61,111 nt of DNA, from assembly GCF_936943645.1 (NCBI RefSeq), contig NZ_CAKZJO010000068.1, positions 1 through 61,111 of the forward strand, given 5' to 3'. Both the position numbers and the translations under genes were made by a program. This DNA comes from an uncultured Bradyrhizobium sp. GTDB taxonomy: Bacteria > Pseudomonadota > Alphaproteobacteria > Rhizobiales > Xanthobacteraceae. The notes under the pieces were generated by a model, which saw only the letters and a program-made list of their open reading frames with translations, was not told the origin of the DNA and made no database searches. This document shows, piece by piece, positions 7,713 through 16,384 of the stretch. Numbering within the stretch: position 1 is the stretch's first letter; every line of letters begins with the position of its first letter.

Positions 7713-8945
7713 GTGCCGCCTGAAAAGCCGTCGATCGAAAATTCCTATTCCTGGATTCGCCTCACCGTCTCCATGGCCCTCAGCACGCTCGGCTGCGTCG
7801 GCATGTGGTCGCTGGTCGTGGCGTTGCCGGCGGTGCAGGCCGATTTCCATGCGCCCCGCGCCGAGGCGGCCCTGCCCTACACGTTCGCCATCATCGGCTT
7901 CATGATCGGCGGCATCGTGGTCGGGCGCCTCGCGGATCGCTTCGGCATCCTGCCGCCGCTGGCCGGCGGCACCATCCTGATGAGTCTCGGCTATGTCCTC
8001 ACCGCCTTCGCGCCGAGCCTGTCCGTGTTCGCGGTGATCTCGGGCGTCACGATCGGCCTCGGCGGCGCGGCCAGCTTCGCGCCCCTGGTCGCCGACGTGT
8101 CGCTGTGGTTCGACAGGCACCGCGGCCTTGCCATTGCGCTGGCGACGGCCGGCAGCTCGCTGGCCGGCGTGGTGTGGCCTCCGATCGTGCAGCAGGCCAT
8201 CGCCGCGCATGGCTGGCGACAGACCCATATCGGCATCGGCCTGTTCTGCCTGGCGACGATGCTGCCGCTCTCCCTGGTTCTGCTGCGGCGGCCGGTTGTT
8301 CCGACGGCTGCGCGCCAAGCGCAGGGCAGCGGCAACACGATGCAGTCGATCGGACTGTCTCCTTCCGTCACGCAAGGCCTGCTGGCCCTCGCCGGCATCT
8401 GCTGCTGCGTCGCCATGGCGATGCCGCAGGTCCATCTGGTCGCCTATTGCGGCGACCTCGGCTACGGCTCCGCGCGCGGTGCCGAGATGCTGGCGGTGAT
8501 GCTCGGCTTCAGCGTGGCCAGCCGCCTCGTCTTCGGCTGGCTGTTGAACCGCATCGGCGGCCTGCCGACGCTGCTGCTGGGCTCGGCGATGCAGGCCACG
8601 GCGCTCGCGCTCTATTTGCCGTTCAACGGACTGGTTTCACTTTATGTGGTGTCCGCCATTTTCGGACTGGCGCAAGGCGGCATCGTGCCGAGCTATGCGG
8701 TGATCATCCGCGAGCTGTTTCCGGCGCGGGAGGCCGGCTTTCGCGTCAGTCTCGCCATCTCGGTCACGCTTGCCGGCATGGCGCTGGGCGGCTGGATGGC
8801 TGGCGCGATCTACGACTGGACCGGCTCCTACGCGTCGGCGCTGGTCAACGGTATCGCCTGGAATATCGTCAACATGGCGATCGCGACCTGGCTGCTGCAG
8901 CGCCAGCGCCGGCATGTCGTCGGCGCTTGCGTTGCGCTCAGCTGA
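7713..8945 (+). CDS. Major facilitator superfamily transporter
   Basis: The protein has about 410 residues with twelve predicted membrane helices. The loop 2-3 MFS motif is visible as GRLADRFGILPP and helix 4-5 features follow (FDRHRGLAIALATAGSSLAG). The general pattern resembles monocarboxylate/oxalate-formate antiporter-like MFS proteins. The GTG at 7713 is chosen because GAGAAAG lies just upstream and the preceding in-frame codons, back to a TTG at 7623, would run through the palindromic operator. It is divergent from the LysR gene, and its last 8 bp overlap the end of the convergent dehydrogenase gene. The substrate is unknown. Confidence 0.85.
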   Translation: MPPEKPSIENSYSWIRLTVSMALSTLGCVGMWSLVVALPAVQADFHAPRAEAALPYTFAIIGFMIGGIVVGRLADRFGILPPLAGGTILMSLGYVLTAFAPSLSVFAVISGVTIGLGGAASFAPLVADVSLWFDRHRGLAIALATAGSSLAGVVWPPIVQQAIAAHGWRQTHIGIGLFCLATMLPLSLVLLRRPVVPTAARQAQGSGNTMQSIGLSPSVTQGLLALAGICCCVAMAMPQVHLVAYCGDLGYGSARGAEMLAVMLGFSVASRLVFGWLLNRIGGLPTLLLGSAMQATALALYLPFNGLVSLYVVSAIFGLAQGGIVPSYAVIIRELFPAREAGFRVSLAISVTLAGMALGGWMAGAIYDWTGSYASALVNGIAWNIVNMAIATWLLQRQRRHVVGACVALS

Positions 8946-9981
8946 TGTTCAGCAGGATCCGGCCCGATGTGCCGCTGCGCATCAGGTCCAGCGCGTCGTT
9001 GACTTGGTCGAGCGCGAACTCGTGGGTCACGATTCCGCGGTAGTTCACCTTGCCGGCGTCGCTGAGGCGAACCAGCCGCGGAATATCGCGCGCCGGCTGG
9101 CATTGCCCGCCTTCCGAGCCCTTCAGCACCTTCTCGAAATGGAGCGGCAACGTGTAGATCTCGACCTTCTCGCGGGGAACGCCGACCAGAATGCAGCGGC
9201 CCTTCTTCGCCGTGATCTCATAGGCGAGCTCGATCAGGTTCTTGACGCCGGTGGTCTCGACCACCTTGTCGGGTCCGTCAGCGCCGGTGATGGACCGAAC
9301 CTCGGCGGCCACATCCTTGACCGCCTCGGAGTTGATGAGATGGGTTGCACCGAACTGCCGGGCCATTTCGAGCTTGTTGTCGAGACGGTCGATGGCGATC
9401 ACCGGATAGGCGCCGACCATCGCGGCGAACTGCACGATGTTCAAGCCGACGCCACCGACGCCGAACACGACGACGGCTTCGCCGATGGCGATCTGCGCGT
9501 CGTTGTTGACGACGCCGAGCGCGGTCGTCACGGCGCAGCCGAGCAGCGGCGCGCTGGTGCGGTCGATCGTATCAGGCACGGGCGTGACACGATTCTCCGA
9601 CACCACCGCATATTCGTTGAAGGTGGTGACCCAGCCGGCATTGAGGCGCTTGCCGCGCCAGGAATAGACCGGCGTGTTGGACTGGACACCCTTGCCCGGC
9701 CGCCAATGCATGACGACGGTGTCGCCCTGCTTGCAGGAGACGACGCCCGGTCCGGTTTCGACGACCGTGGCCAGCGCTTCGTGGCCCAGAAGATGCGGCA
9801 GGAACTTGTCGACGCCTTTGACGGCGTCGATCTCGTTGATCTGCGCGCCGCAGATGCTCGACGTGTGCACGTGCACGAGCACCTGGCCGTGTTCGAGCCT
9901 CTCCGGCAAATCGAACTCGTCGACGATCAGCGGCTTGCCCGATTCGACGAGGATGGCCGCCTTGGCAGTCTTGATGTCCAT
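8938..9981 (-). CDS. Zinc-dependent alcohol dehydrogenase (MDR family) lacking the structural-zinc lobe
   Basis: The protein has 347 residues. The catalytic zinc ligands are visible in SSICGAQ, GHEA and LLGCAVTT. The NAD(P)-binding Rossmann motif is VVVFGVGGVGLN, with an acidic residue after beta-2 (VIAIDRLDNK) suggesting NAD. The four-cysteine structural zinc loop of typical class I/III enzymes is absent and replaced by MHWRPGKGVQSNTPVYSWRG. It follows the methyltransferase gene by only 13 bp, so the two probably act in one pathway. Such ADH/methyltransferase pairs occur in sugar or surface-glycan modification clusters, but that link is inference. Confidence 0.85.
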   Translation of the reverse strand: MDIKTAKAAILVESGKPLIVDEFDLPERLEHGQVLVHVHTSSICGAQINEIDAVKGVDKFLPHLLGHEALATVVETGPGVVSCKQGDTVVMHWRPGKGVQSNTPVYSWRGKRLNAGWVTTFNEYAVVSENRVTPVPDTIDRTSAPLLGCAVTTALGVVNNDAQIAIGEAVVVFGVGGVGLNIVQFAAMVGAYPVIAIDRLDNKLEMARQFGATHLINSEAVKDVAAEVRSITGADGPDKVVETTGVKNLIELAYEITAKKGRCILVGVPREKVEIYTLPLHFEKVLKGSEGGQCQPARDIPRLVRLSDAGKVNYRGIVTHEFALDQVNDALDLMRSGTSGRILLNIS

Positions 9982-9994
9982 GGGGAGCGCCCGA

Positions 9995-10660
9995 TCACTC
10001 GAAATAGATGAATTCGTAGTCGCCGGTGTAACCGAGCTTGCCGTACAGCCAGATCCATTCCGAGGTATGCAGGATCGACTCTGCAGTCAGCGCCCAGCAT
10101 TCGAGATTGTGCAGCTCGGCGACGGTCCGGTAGCCTTCGACCATGACGTATTTGTTCTTGCCGACCCGCTCGATCTCCTTGAGCGCCGCCTCGAGCTCGT
10201 AGAGCCTGAGATTGTGCAGCGTGCCGAGCGAGATCACGAGGTCGAAACTGTCGTCGCCATAGGGATAGACGTCCTGGGCGCGATAGTTGAACAGATACGG
10301 CTTCACCTGCTCATGCGCATTGGCGAGACCGTGCTTGGAGATATCGAAGCCGACGACTTTGAGACCGGGCAGGATCTTCTGCATTTCGTACAGCAGGAAG
10401 CCCTTGCCGCAGCCGACGTCGAGCACGCTGGAGCCGTCCTTCAGGCCATAGGTCTCGATCAGCGCCTTGGCGACCGGCGCCCAGCGCCCCTCGATGAAAC
10501 GATAGCCGCCATAACCGAAGCGGCGGTCGCCGTCCCAATAATCGGCCTCATATTCCCGCGCCTTCAGCGAGCAGCCGATCTTGTCGTCGTTCATGCGCCC
10601 CATGTAGTCGCGCTTGGTCGCCGTATGCAGCGGCGTCACGATATTCAGGAGTCGTCCCAT
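9995..10660 (-). CDS. SAM-dependent class I methyltransferase
   Basis: The protein has 221 residues and starts MGRLLNIVTPLHTATKRDY, with CCGAGGG upstream. Motif I is SVLDVGCGKGFLLYEM and motif II region VVGFDISKHG. The later segments QDVYPYGDDSFDLVISLGTLHNL and VGKNKYVMVEGYRT match the post-I to motif III part of small-molecule methyltransferases. The N-terminal portion contains YWDGDRRFGYGGY, a feature of a subfamily often found beside sugar-nucleotide enzymes. An in-frame ATG at 10762 would add an unlikely Arg/Ser-rich leader. It is co-directional with the dehydrogenase 13 bp downstream. Confidence 0.82.
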   Translation of the reverse strand: MGRLLNIVTPLHTATKRDYMGRMNDDKIGCSLKAREYEADYWDGDRRFGYGGYRFIEGRWAPVAKALIETYGLKDGSSVLDVGCGKGFLLYEMQKILPGLKVVGFDISKHGLANAHEQVKPYLFNYRAQDVYPYGDDSFDLVISLGTLHNLRLYELEAALKEIERVGKNKYVMVEGYRTVAELHNLECWALTAESILHTSEWIWLYGKLGYTGDYEFIYFE

Positions 10661-10950
10661 TGAGCCCTCGGATTCCAACACGCGATAAGATGATCGCGAC
10701 CGGCTGGGAGCACTGAGTCGCGACTTGCGAGTCCTTCTAGCATTGGTGGTCGAGATCATCATTGTTTCAGATCAATGATGGGGAACCCTGGCGACCATCC
10801 CGAGCGATGGCGTCGGACCCGGCCAAGCCGGCCGATCGGCATCTTACAAACATTTCATTTTCTGCGACGCTGTGACGCTCGTCACGCCTCAAAGGGAACG
10901 GAGCGGGAGATTCGCCGTTGCTCCTTATCCTCAACAATCTGGAGCCCGAC

Positions 10951-11319
10951 ATGACGATGCGCAGAACTTTCGTTGCCCTGGCGACCGTTGGAACGATGCT
11001 CTCCACGGCGGCATCGCCGTTGCTCGCAGCGCCGTTGCCGATGGCAAACCCTTCGCCTGGCTCAGGCGTGGAGCAGGTGCAGTACCGGCATTGGCACGGA
11101 GGACATCGGCACGGCTATTACGGGCATCGTCACGGTCACTACGGTGGCGGCGCAGCCGTTCTAGGCGGCCTTGCCGCGGGTGCGATCATCGGTGGTGCAA
11201 TCGCCAACAGCCAGGCTCAATCCAACGCCGCCTCCTATTGCGCGCAGCGCTATCGATCCTACGATCCGGGCTCAGGCACCTATCTGGGCAACGACGGTCT
11301 GCGTCACTCTTGTCCGTGA
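10951..11319 (+). CDS. BA14K-family secreted protein
   Basis: The protein has 122 residues. The ATG at 10951 has GGAG six bases upstream, and MTMRRTFVALATVGTMLSTAASPLLA is a signal peptide. A His/Gly/Tyr-rich stretch (HWHGGHRHGYYGHRHGHYGGG) precedes a Gly/Ala hydrophobic segment (VLGGLAAGAIIGGAI) and the C-terminal BA14K motif with YCAQRYRSYDPGSGTYLG and a final Cys. BA14K was described in Brucella as an immunoreactive, lectin-like protein. The His cluster could bind metal; this is a suggestion from composition only. Confidence 0.88.
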   Translation: MTMRRTFVALATVGTMLSTAASPLLAAPLPMANPSPGSGVEQVQYRHWHGGHRHGYYGHRHGHYGGGAAVLGGLAAGAIIGGAIANSQAQSNAASYCAQRYRSYDPGSGTYLGNDGLRHSCP

Positions 11320-11336
11320 CACGCACATGAGCATGC

Positions 11337-11366
11337 GGCAGCCTCCTCACGACGTGAGGGGCTGCC
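11337..11366. terminator. Hairpin between BA14K gene and Bug gene
   Basis: GGCAGC(CT)CCTCAC pairs with GTGAGGGGCTGCC around a GAC loop, with one bulged base. It lies between the 3' ends of two convergent genes and may terminate both. It lacks a clear T-run. Confidence 0.5.
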
Positions 11367-11422
11367 GACACTCGGCAGGGGCTCCGGCGCAATCCCGATA
11401 ACGATTCGCGCGCAGCCGGCGC

Positions 11423-12460
11423 CTATTGCACCTCGATGTTGGCGTCCTTGATCAGCTTGCGCCAACGCTCTTCTTCCCGGGCAACATAGCGATCGAGCTC
11501 CGCCGGCGCGCTGCCGACCATGATGAGGCCCTCGTTCGCCTCCAGCTTCTTGAAAGCCCCGGACTGAACCGCCTTGGCAATCGCCTGATTCAGGCGCGCA
11601 ATTACCGGAGCCGGCGTCTTGGCCGGCGCGTACAAGCCGTACCAGGATTCGGCGGCGTAGCCGGGCACACCCGCCTCGGCGACGGTCGGCAATTGCGGGA
11701 ACGCGGCCGAGCGCTCGGCGGATGTCACGGCCAGCGCCCGCAATTGGCCTGCGGCCACCAGCGAGGCCGCACTCGCGACGGTCGTGAACATCACGTCGAT
11801 CTGCCCGCCCAGGAGATCGCTGATCGCGGGCGCCGCGCCCTTGTAGGGCACCGCCGTCATCTTGACCTTCGCCATCGCGTCGAACAGCTCGCCCGCGAGA
11901 TGCGCCGAGGTGCCGGTGCCGAACGTGCCGAAATTGAGCTTGCCCGGATTGGCCCTGGCCTCGGTGATCAGATCGGCGATCGAGTTGATCTTCGATGCGG
12001 GGTTGACGACGACGATGTTGAAGGACCGCGCGATCAGCGAGACCGCCGCGAAATCCTTGTGCGGATCGAACGGCAGCTTGTTGTACAGGCTCGGGTTGAC
12101 CGCGTGGGCAAAGGTCGCCATCAGCAGCGAATATCCGTCGGGCTCGCTGGTCGCCACCGTCTGGGTCCCGATGATGGTCCCGGCGCCCGGCTTGTTCTCG
12201 ATGATGACGGACTTGCCGAGCTCCGTCTGGATCTCCTGCGCCGTCGTTCGCGCGATGATGTCGGTGCCGCCGCCGGCCGCGAACGGCACCACGATCTTGA
12301 CGATCTTGTCGGGATATTCGGCGCGGGCCGGCGTCAGTCCGAGCCCCGCGACGACCGCACAGGCGAGGACGGCAAGACTCCGCCAGCGCCGCACGGCAGA
12401 ATCCCTCCCGCGCGCGTCGTCGTGATTGATGATTCCGCCACTGGCCATCTGCAACTCCAT
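11423..12460 (-). CDS. Bug-family (TctC-like) periplasmic solute-binding receptor
   Basis: The protein has 345 residues. It begins MELQMASGG and is followed by a basic region and a signal-type hydrophobic segment (SLAVLACAVVAGLGLTPARA). The Bug family signature follows: YPDKIVKIVVPFAAGGGTDIIAR, NKPGAGTIIGTQTV, NPGKLNFGTFGTGTSAHLAGELF, VPYKGAAPAISDLLGGQIDVM. Members bind carboxylates or related small acids for tripartite tricarboxylate transporters. No tctA/tctB partner is next to it. It is the third gene of a minus-strand unit after enoyl-CoA hydratase and acyl-CoA synthetase, so its ligand may be the acid that those enzymes activate and degrade. Confidence 0.88.
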   Translation of the reverse strand: MELQMASGGIINHDDARGRDSAVRRWRSLAVLACAVVAGLGLTPARAEYPDKIVKIVVPFAAGGGTDIIARTTAQEIQTELGKSVIIENKPGAGTIIGTQTVATSEPDGYSLLMATFAHAVNPSLYNKLPFDPHKDFAAVSLIARSFNIVVVNPASKINSIADLITEARANPGKLNFGTFGTGTSAHLAGELFDAMAKVKMTAVPYKGAAPAISDLLGGQIDVMFTTVASAASLVAAGQLRALAVTSAERSAAFPQLPTVAEAGVPGYAAESWYGLYAPAKTPAPVIARLNQAIAKAVQSGAFKKLEANEGLIMVGSAPAELDRYVAREEERWRKLIKDANIEVQ

Positions 12461-12470
12461 CCCTTTTTCT

Positions 12471-14558
12471 TCAGACATTGAGAACGACCAATCCATCTGC
12501 TGCCTTCACGCCCCGGCCCGCCGGCAATACGAACACCGGATTGATCTCCGCCTCGGAAAGTCGATCGCCGAGCTGCGCAACCATGCGCGAGAACGCGACG
12601 ACCGCTTCCGCAAGCGCCTCGACGTCGCATTTCGGCCGGCCCCGAAAGCCGTCCAGCAACGGCCAGGTGACGAGATCGCGCGCCATCGCATTCGCGTCCG
12701 ACAGACTAAGGCCGCCGTCCAGCGGAAGCAGACGCATCGTCGTGTCCTTGAACAGTTCGGCCGCGACGCCGCCCATCCCGAGCAGGATCGCGGTGCCCAG
12801 GGAATCGCGATGCATGCCGAGAATGAGCTCGACGCCGCCTGAAATCATTTCCTGCACCAGGAATCGATCGGGCCGCGTCCCCGTCCCGGCCGTGACGTCG
12901 TCCGCCATCGCCGTCAGGCGTCCGCCGATCGTTTCAGCGGTCAGGTTGACCGCGACGCCGCCGACATCGCTCTTGTGGGCGATCTCGCGCGAGAGGATCT
13001 TGAGCACGACCTGACCGCCGAGATCGCGCGCCGCTCGCTCTGCTTCGTCAGCCGTTGCGACCACTCTCTCTGCGGCAACGGGAACGCCAAAGCGGGCGAA
13101 CAGCGCCTTCGCCTGTGCTTCATCGAGCGACCCCGCCGGGAAGTCGCCGATGTCGACCGTCGTCGAACTGGAGCCGGATGTCTGGACCTGCTCCGGCATT
13201 CCGGCCCGCAACAGCCCGTCGAGCGCGGCAGCGCAGCTCTCGGCGGAGGTGTAGGCGGGAACGCCGCGGCGGGTGAGAACGGACACCACCTCGGGCGCAT
13301 GCGGACTGACATAGGCAATGACCGGCTTGTCGCTGAGCGGCAGGCAGTCGTGGATGGCATCGGCCATCAGGCCCGGCGACCCCACGGCGGACGAGCCGGC
13401 AATGACGACCAGCGCATCGTAGGACGGACTTGCGAGCAGAATGCGAATTGCACCGCGAAGCAGATCCGGCTGCAGGCCGGCCAGGGTCACGTCGATCGGA
13501 TTGCGATCGAGATTGGCGTGCGATCCCGACTGCAAGCTGCGCAATTGCGCGGCCGTCTCCGCATCGGGTGCGGGCGTCGCGAAGCCGGCGACGCCGAGAC
13601 TGTCTGATACGATCGTGCCGGCGCCGCCGGTGGAGGTGAGGATCGCGACACGCCGGCCGGCAAGCTCCCGTCCCGCTGCAAGGGCCGCGGGAATATCGAG
13701 CAGGTCCTCGAACGTCCTGGCGCGGATCACGCCGAGCTGCCTGAACAGGGCATCGTACATGCGATCGGAGCCGGCCAGTGCGCCGGTGTGCGAGACCGCC
13801 GCCTGTGCGCCCGCCTCGGAGCGACCGATCTTGAAGGCAACGACGGGCTTGCCGGCGCGGCGCGCCTTCAGCACCGCCTCGCGAAAGCGAGCCGGATTGC
13901 GGATCGCCTCGATATAGAGCGCAATGACATCGGTGGCGCTGTCGCCGGCGAGATAGTCGATGAAATCGGCAAGCTCGAGATCGGCTTCGTTGCTGGTCGA
14001 CGCCAGCTTGGACAGCCCCACCCCGCGCGCTGCGGCGCGTGACAGCAGGGATCCGAGAATGCCTCCGCTTTGCGAGATCACGCCGATGGGCCCCGCCGCG
14101 AAGTGATCCATCGCCAGCGCGCCCGACGCCGACAGCACGATATTGTCGGTGAGATTGACGAGACCGATCGTGTTCGGCCCGAGAATCCGCATGGAGCCGG
14201 CCGCTTGCATGAGCTGGGTCTGGCGCGCGGCGCCTTCCATGCCCGTTTCTGTGAAGCCGCTGGCCAGAACGATCGCTGCGGCGGCACCGCGCTCGGACAA
14301 TTCGCGCACCGCGATATGCGCGCGCTCGGCGCCGAGCAGGACGATGCCGACGTCAGGCACATCGGGCAGCGAGGCGACATCGGGATAGCATTTGAGCCCG
14401 CCGATTTCCGCGACCTTGGGATTGACCGGATAGATCGCGCCCGCAAAGCGGTGCTTCCTGAGATAGGCGACCGGCCGGCCAGAGGTCTTGCTCGGGTCGG
14501 CGGACGCGCCGATGATGGCGACGCTGCGCGGCCGGATCAGGCGTTCGATCGCATCCAT
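12471..14558 (-). CDS. NDP-forming acyl-CoA synthetase (acetyl-CoA synthetase ADP-forming family)
   Basis: The protein has 695 residues as one chain: CoA-binding domain (SVAIIGASADPSKTSGRPVAYL), succinyl-CoA-synthetase-like flavodoxin domain with the phosphohistidine motif VSHTGALAGSD, and an ATP-grasp domain (KALFARFGVPVA... GQVVLKILSREIAHKSDVGGV, LILGMHRDSLGTAILLGMGG). There is no GNAT domain, unlike the Pat acyltransferases. It should convert a carboxylic acid to its CoA thioester reversibly with ATP. It starts 3 bp after the hydratase gene ends and stops 10 bp before the Bug start, a tight operon controlled by the divergent IclR regulator. Confidence 0.9.
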   Translation of the reverse strand: MDAIERLIRPRSVAIIGASADPSKTSGRPVAYLRKHRFAGAIYPVNPKVAEIGGLKCYPDVASLPDVPDVGIVLLGAERAHIAVRELSERGAAAAIVLASGFTETGMEGAARQTQLMQAAGSMRILGPNTIGLVNLTDNIVLSASGALAMDHFAAGPIGVISQSGGILGSLLSRAAARGVGLSKLASTSNEADLELADFIDYLAGDSATDVIALYIEAIRNPARFREAVLKARRAGKPVVAFKIGRSEAGAQAAVSHTGALAGSDRMYDALFRQLGVIRARTFEDLLDIPAALAAGRELAGRRVAILTSTGGAGTIVSDSLGVAGFATPAPDAETAAQLRSLQSGSHANLDRNPIDVTLAGLQPDLLRGAIRILLASPSYDALVVIAGSSAVGSPGLMADAIHDCLPLSDKPVIAYVSPHAPEVVSVLTRRGVPAYTSAESCAAALDGLLRAGMPEQVQTSGSSSTTVDIGDFPAGSLDEAQAKALFARFGVPVAAERVVATADEAERAARDLGGQVVLKILSREIAHKSDVGGVAVNLTAETIGGRLTAMADDVTAGTGTRPDRFLVQEMISGGVELILGMHRDSLGTAILLGMGGVAAELFKDTTMRLLPLDGGLSLSDANAMARDLVTWPLLDGFRGRPKCDVEALAEAVVAFSRMVAQLGDRLSEAEINPVFVLPAGRGVKAADGLVVLNV

Positions 14559-14561
14559 CGC

Positions 14562-15353
14562 TCAACCCTTCGAGGTGGATTGGGCGAGGAACGCCGTCAC
14601 GGCGTCGCGATGCTCGGTGCTGGTGTAGCAGATGGCCTGCGCCTGGCTGCCGAGACTGAAGATGTCGTGGGCGGAATGCTCGAAGGTCTCGTTCAGAATC
14701 TTCTTGCTCAACGCGAGAGCCGTGGGAGATCCCTCCGCCAATTCGGCCGCCCAGGCCTGCGCGGCCGGCAGCAGTTCGGCCGCCGCCACCTTGCGGTCGA
14801 CGATGCCGAGTGCAAGCGCCTCATCCGCTTCGACGACGCGGCCGGTGAAGATCAGCTCCTTGGCGCTCGCAAGCCCGACCCGGCGCGGCAGGAAATACAG
14901 CCCGCCGCCATCAGGTATCAGACCGCGCTTGATGTAGGACCAGGTGAATTTCGATCGCTCCGTTGCCATCACGAAGTCGCAGGCCAGCGCAGTGTCGGCA
15001 CCGAGACCCGCCGCGGCGCCGTTGACGGCGGCAATGGTCGGCTTCGGCAGGCCCAGCAGCAGCGATTGCACGTGATGCACGCCCTGCTGACGGCTCCAGC
15101 CGTTGAAGGCGACCTCACCCTGCGGCGCCTCGAGCCGGCGCTTCATGCCGCTGATGTCGCCGCCGGCGCAGAAGGCGTTGCCGCGGCCGGTCAGCACCAG
15201 CGCCCTGATCGCCTTGTCGCGCGATACGGTTTCGAGCGCGCCGACGAACTCGGCGCGCATCTCGTCGCTCATGGCGTTGCGCCGTTCCGGACGGTTGAAG
15301 GCGATCGTCGCGATTCCGGCCCCGACGGAGAATTCGATGAGCTGATAGGACAT
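14562..15353 (-). CDS. Enoyl-CoA hydratase/isomerase family protein
   Basis: The protein has 263 residues. The ATG at 15353 (MSYQLIEFSVGAG) is preceded by GGGAG. Crotonase-fold features are present: FNRPERRNAMSDEM, the oxyanion-hole segments NAFCAGGDISGM and VNGAAAGLGADTALACDF, and the segment YIKRGLIPDGGGLYFLPRRVG, where Asp replaces one of the catalytic Glu positions of mitochondrial enoyl-CoA hydratase. The exact reaction (hydration, isomerisation or hydrolysis) is therefore open. It is the first gene of the operon with acyl-CoA synthetase and Bug receptor. Confidence 0.88.
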   Translation of the reverse strand: MSYQLIEFSVGAGIATIAFNRPERRNAMSDEMRAEFVGALETVSRDKAIRALVLTGRGNAFCAGGDISGMKRRLEAPQGEVAFNGWSRQQGVHHVQSLLLGLPKPTIAAVNGAAAGLGADTALACDFVMATERSKFTWSYIKRGLIPDGGGLYFLPRRVGLASAKELIFTGRVVEADEALALGIVDRKVAAAELLPAAQAWAAELAEGSPTALALSKKILNETFEHSAHDIFSLGSQAQAICYTSTEHRDAVTAFLAQSTSKG

Positions 15354-15512
15354 GGCAGGCTCCCTGGCTGGAGACGGATCGATGTTCCGCAAGGGATTGC
15401 GGATGTCGAATGCCGATCTCGGCCGTGGCGTGTCCTCAATGAGCCAGCTGCGGCCGGGCATTCTTCTTCCCCATGCCTGTAGCGGCTTGCACCCGCTGGA
15501 ACATCCCCCTAA

Positions 15513-15527
15513 TTCCACTTAGTGGAA
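15513..15527. promoter_or_regulatory. IclR-type operator
   Basis: TTCCAC and GTGGAA form a perfect 6-bp dyad with a 3-bp spacer, in the 191-bp gap between the divergent hydratase and IclR genes, 17 bp before the IclR start codon. Its size and symmetry match the sites of IclR-family dimers; binding by the adjacent regulator is inferred. Confidence 0.6.
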
Positions 15528-15544
15528 ATGGTTCGCGGAGGCGG

Positions 15545-16318
15545 ATGTTGGCACAGGTGCGCAGATATGCGGGCGGCGTCGATGGCAACCGGTCGCTCGA
15601 ACGCGGCATCGAGATCCTTCGGGCGTTCCGGCCCGGCGTCGACACGCTGGGCAATGGCGAGATCGCGGAACGAACAGGCTTGCCGCGCTCGACGGTCAGC
15701 CGGCTGACGCGAACACTGGTCAATTCCGGGATGCTCGACGAAGTCCGCAGCGAGCGGACCTATCGCCTTGCCGCGTCCGTCATCAGCATCGGTCACGCAA
15801 TGCGGACGGGATCACCCGTACTCAACGCGATCGGACCGATGATGCGGGCCGAATCGGCCAAGCGCCGGCTCAATGTCGGGCTGGCCACCGCGGATCGAAC
15901 CATGATGGTGTATCTCGAATCGATCCGCTACAGCCCGCGCGCGGCGCTGCGTAACGTCGTCGCCGGCCAGCAGGTCCCGATGGAGCTGACCTCGCTCGGC
16001 CGCGCTTACCTCGCCGGCATTGCCGAGACCGAGCGCGAACGGTTGCTGAAACTGTTCAAGCGACGCAGCATTGCTGCCACGAGGGCGCTGCTCGCAGATG
16101 TCAGAAGATCGATCAGCGCCGTCGAGCGCAACGGCTATTGTGCCGTATCCTGGCAGCCCGCCGTGCTCGCCGTTGCAACGCCGATCGTGCTGGACGGGCT
16201 TCCGGTCTACGCAATCAACATGAGCCTGCAGAATGTCGACCGGTCCGATGCGCTGGCGGGCGAGATGGGCGCATACCTCACCGCCTTCGCAGCGAAGTGC
16301 AAGGAGGTGCTGGGTTGA
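15545..16318 (+). CDS. IclR-family transcriptional regulator
   Basis: The protein has 257 residues. The ATG at 15545 follows GCGGAGGCGG, a strong ribosome-binding site. The N-terminal winged helix-turn-helix is clear (LERGIEILRAF, GEIAERTGLPRSTVSRLTRTLVNSGML), followed by the IclR effector domain (NVGLATADRTMMVYLES, PMELTSLGRAYLAG, NGYCAVSWQPAVLAVATPIV). It is divergent from the acyl-CoA operon and separated from it by a palindrome, so it is the probable local regulator, with a CoA-pathway acid as a plausible ligand. Its TGA stop codon overlaps the -35 box of the downstream parDE promoter. Confidence 0.88.
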   Translation: MLAQVRRYAGGVDGNRSLERGIEILRAFRPGVDTLGNGEIAERTGLPRSTVSRLTRTLVNSGMLDEVRSERTYRLAASVISIGHAMRTGSPVLNAIGPMMRAESAKRRLNVGLATADRTMMVYLESIRYSPRAALRNVVAGQQVPMELTSLGRAYLAGIAETERERLLKLFKRRSIAATRALLADVRRSISAVERNGYCAVSWQPAVLAVATPIVLDGLPVYAINMSLQNVDRSDALAGEMGAYLTAFAAKCKEVLG

Positions 16319-16351
16319 GACGATCGCCCATATATGGCATAATATGCCATA
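16315..16351 (+). promoter_or_regulatory. parDE promoter with overlapping autoregulatory operator
   Basis: The promoter is TTGAGA, 17 bp, CATAAT (16338-16343). A perfect dyad TATGGCAT-AAT-ATGCCATA at 16333-16351 covers the -10 box. Type II antitoxins of the ribbon-helix-helix class repress their own operon through such sites. The -35 box overlaps the stop codon of the iclR gene. Confidence 0.7.
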
Positions 16352-16384
16352 AGCAGCTTGACTGTGAACAAAAAGGAAATGCCG

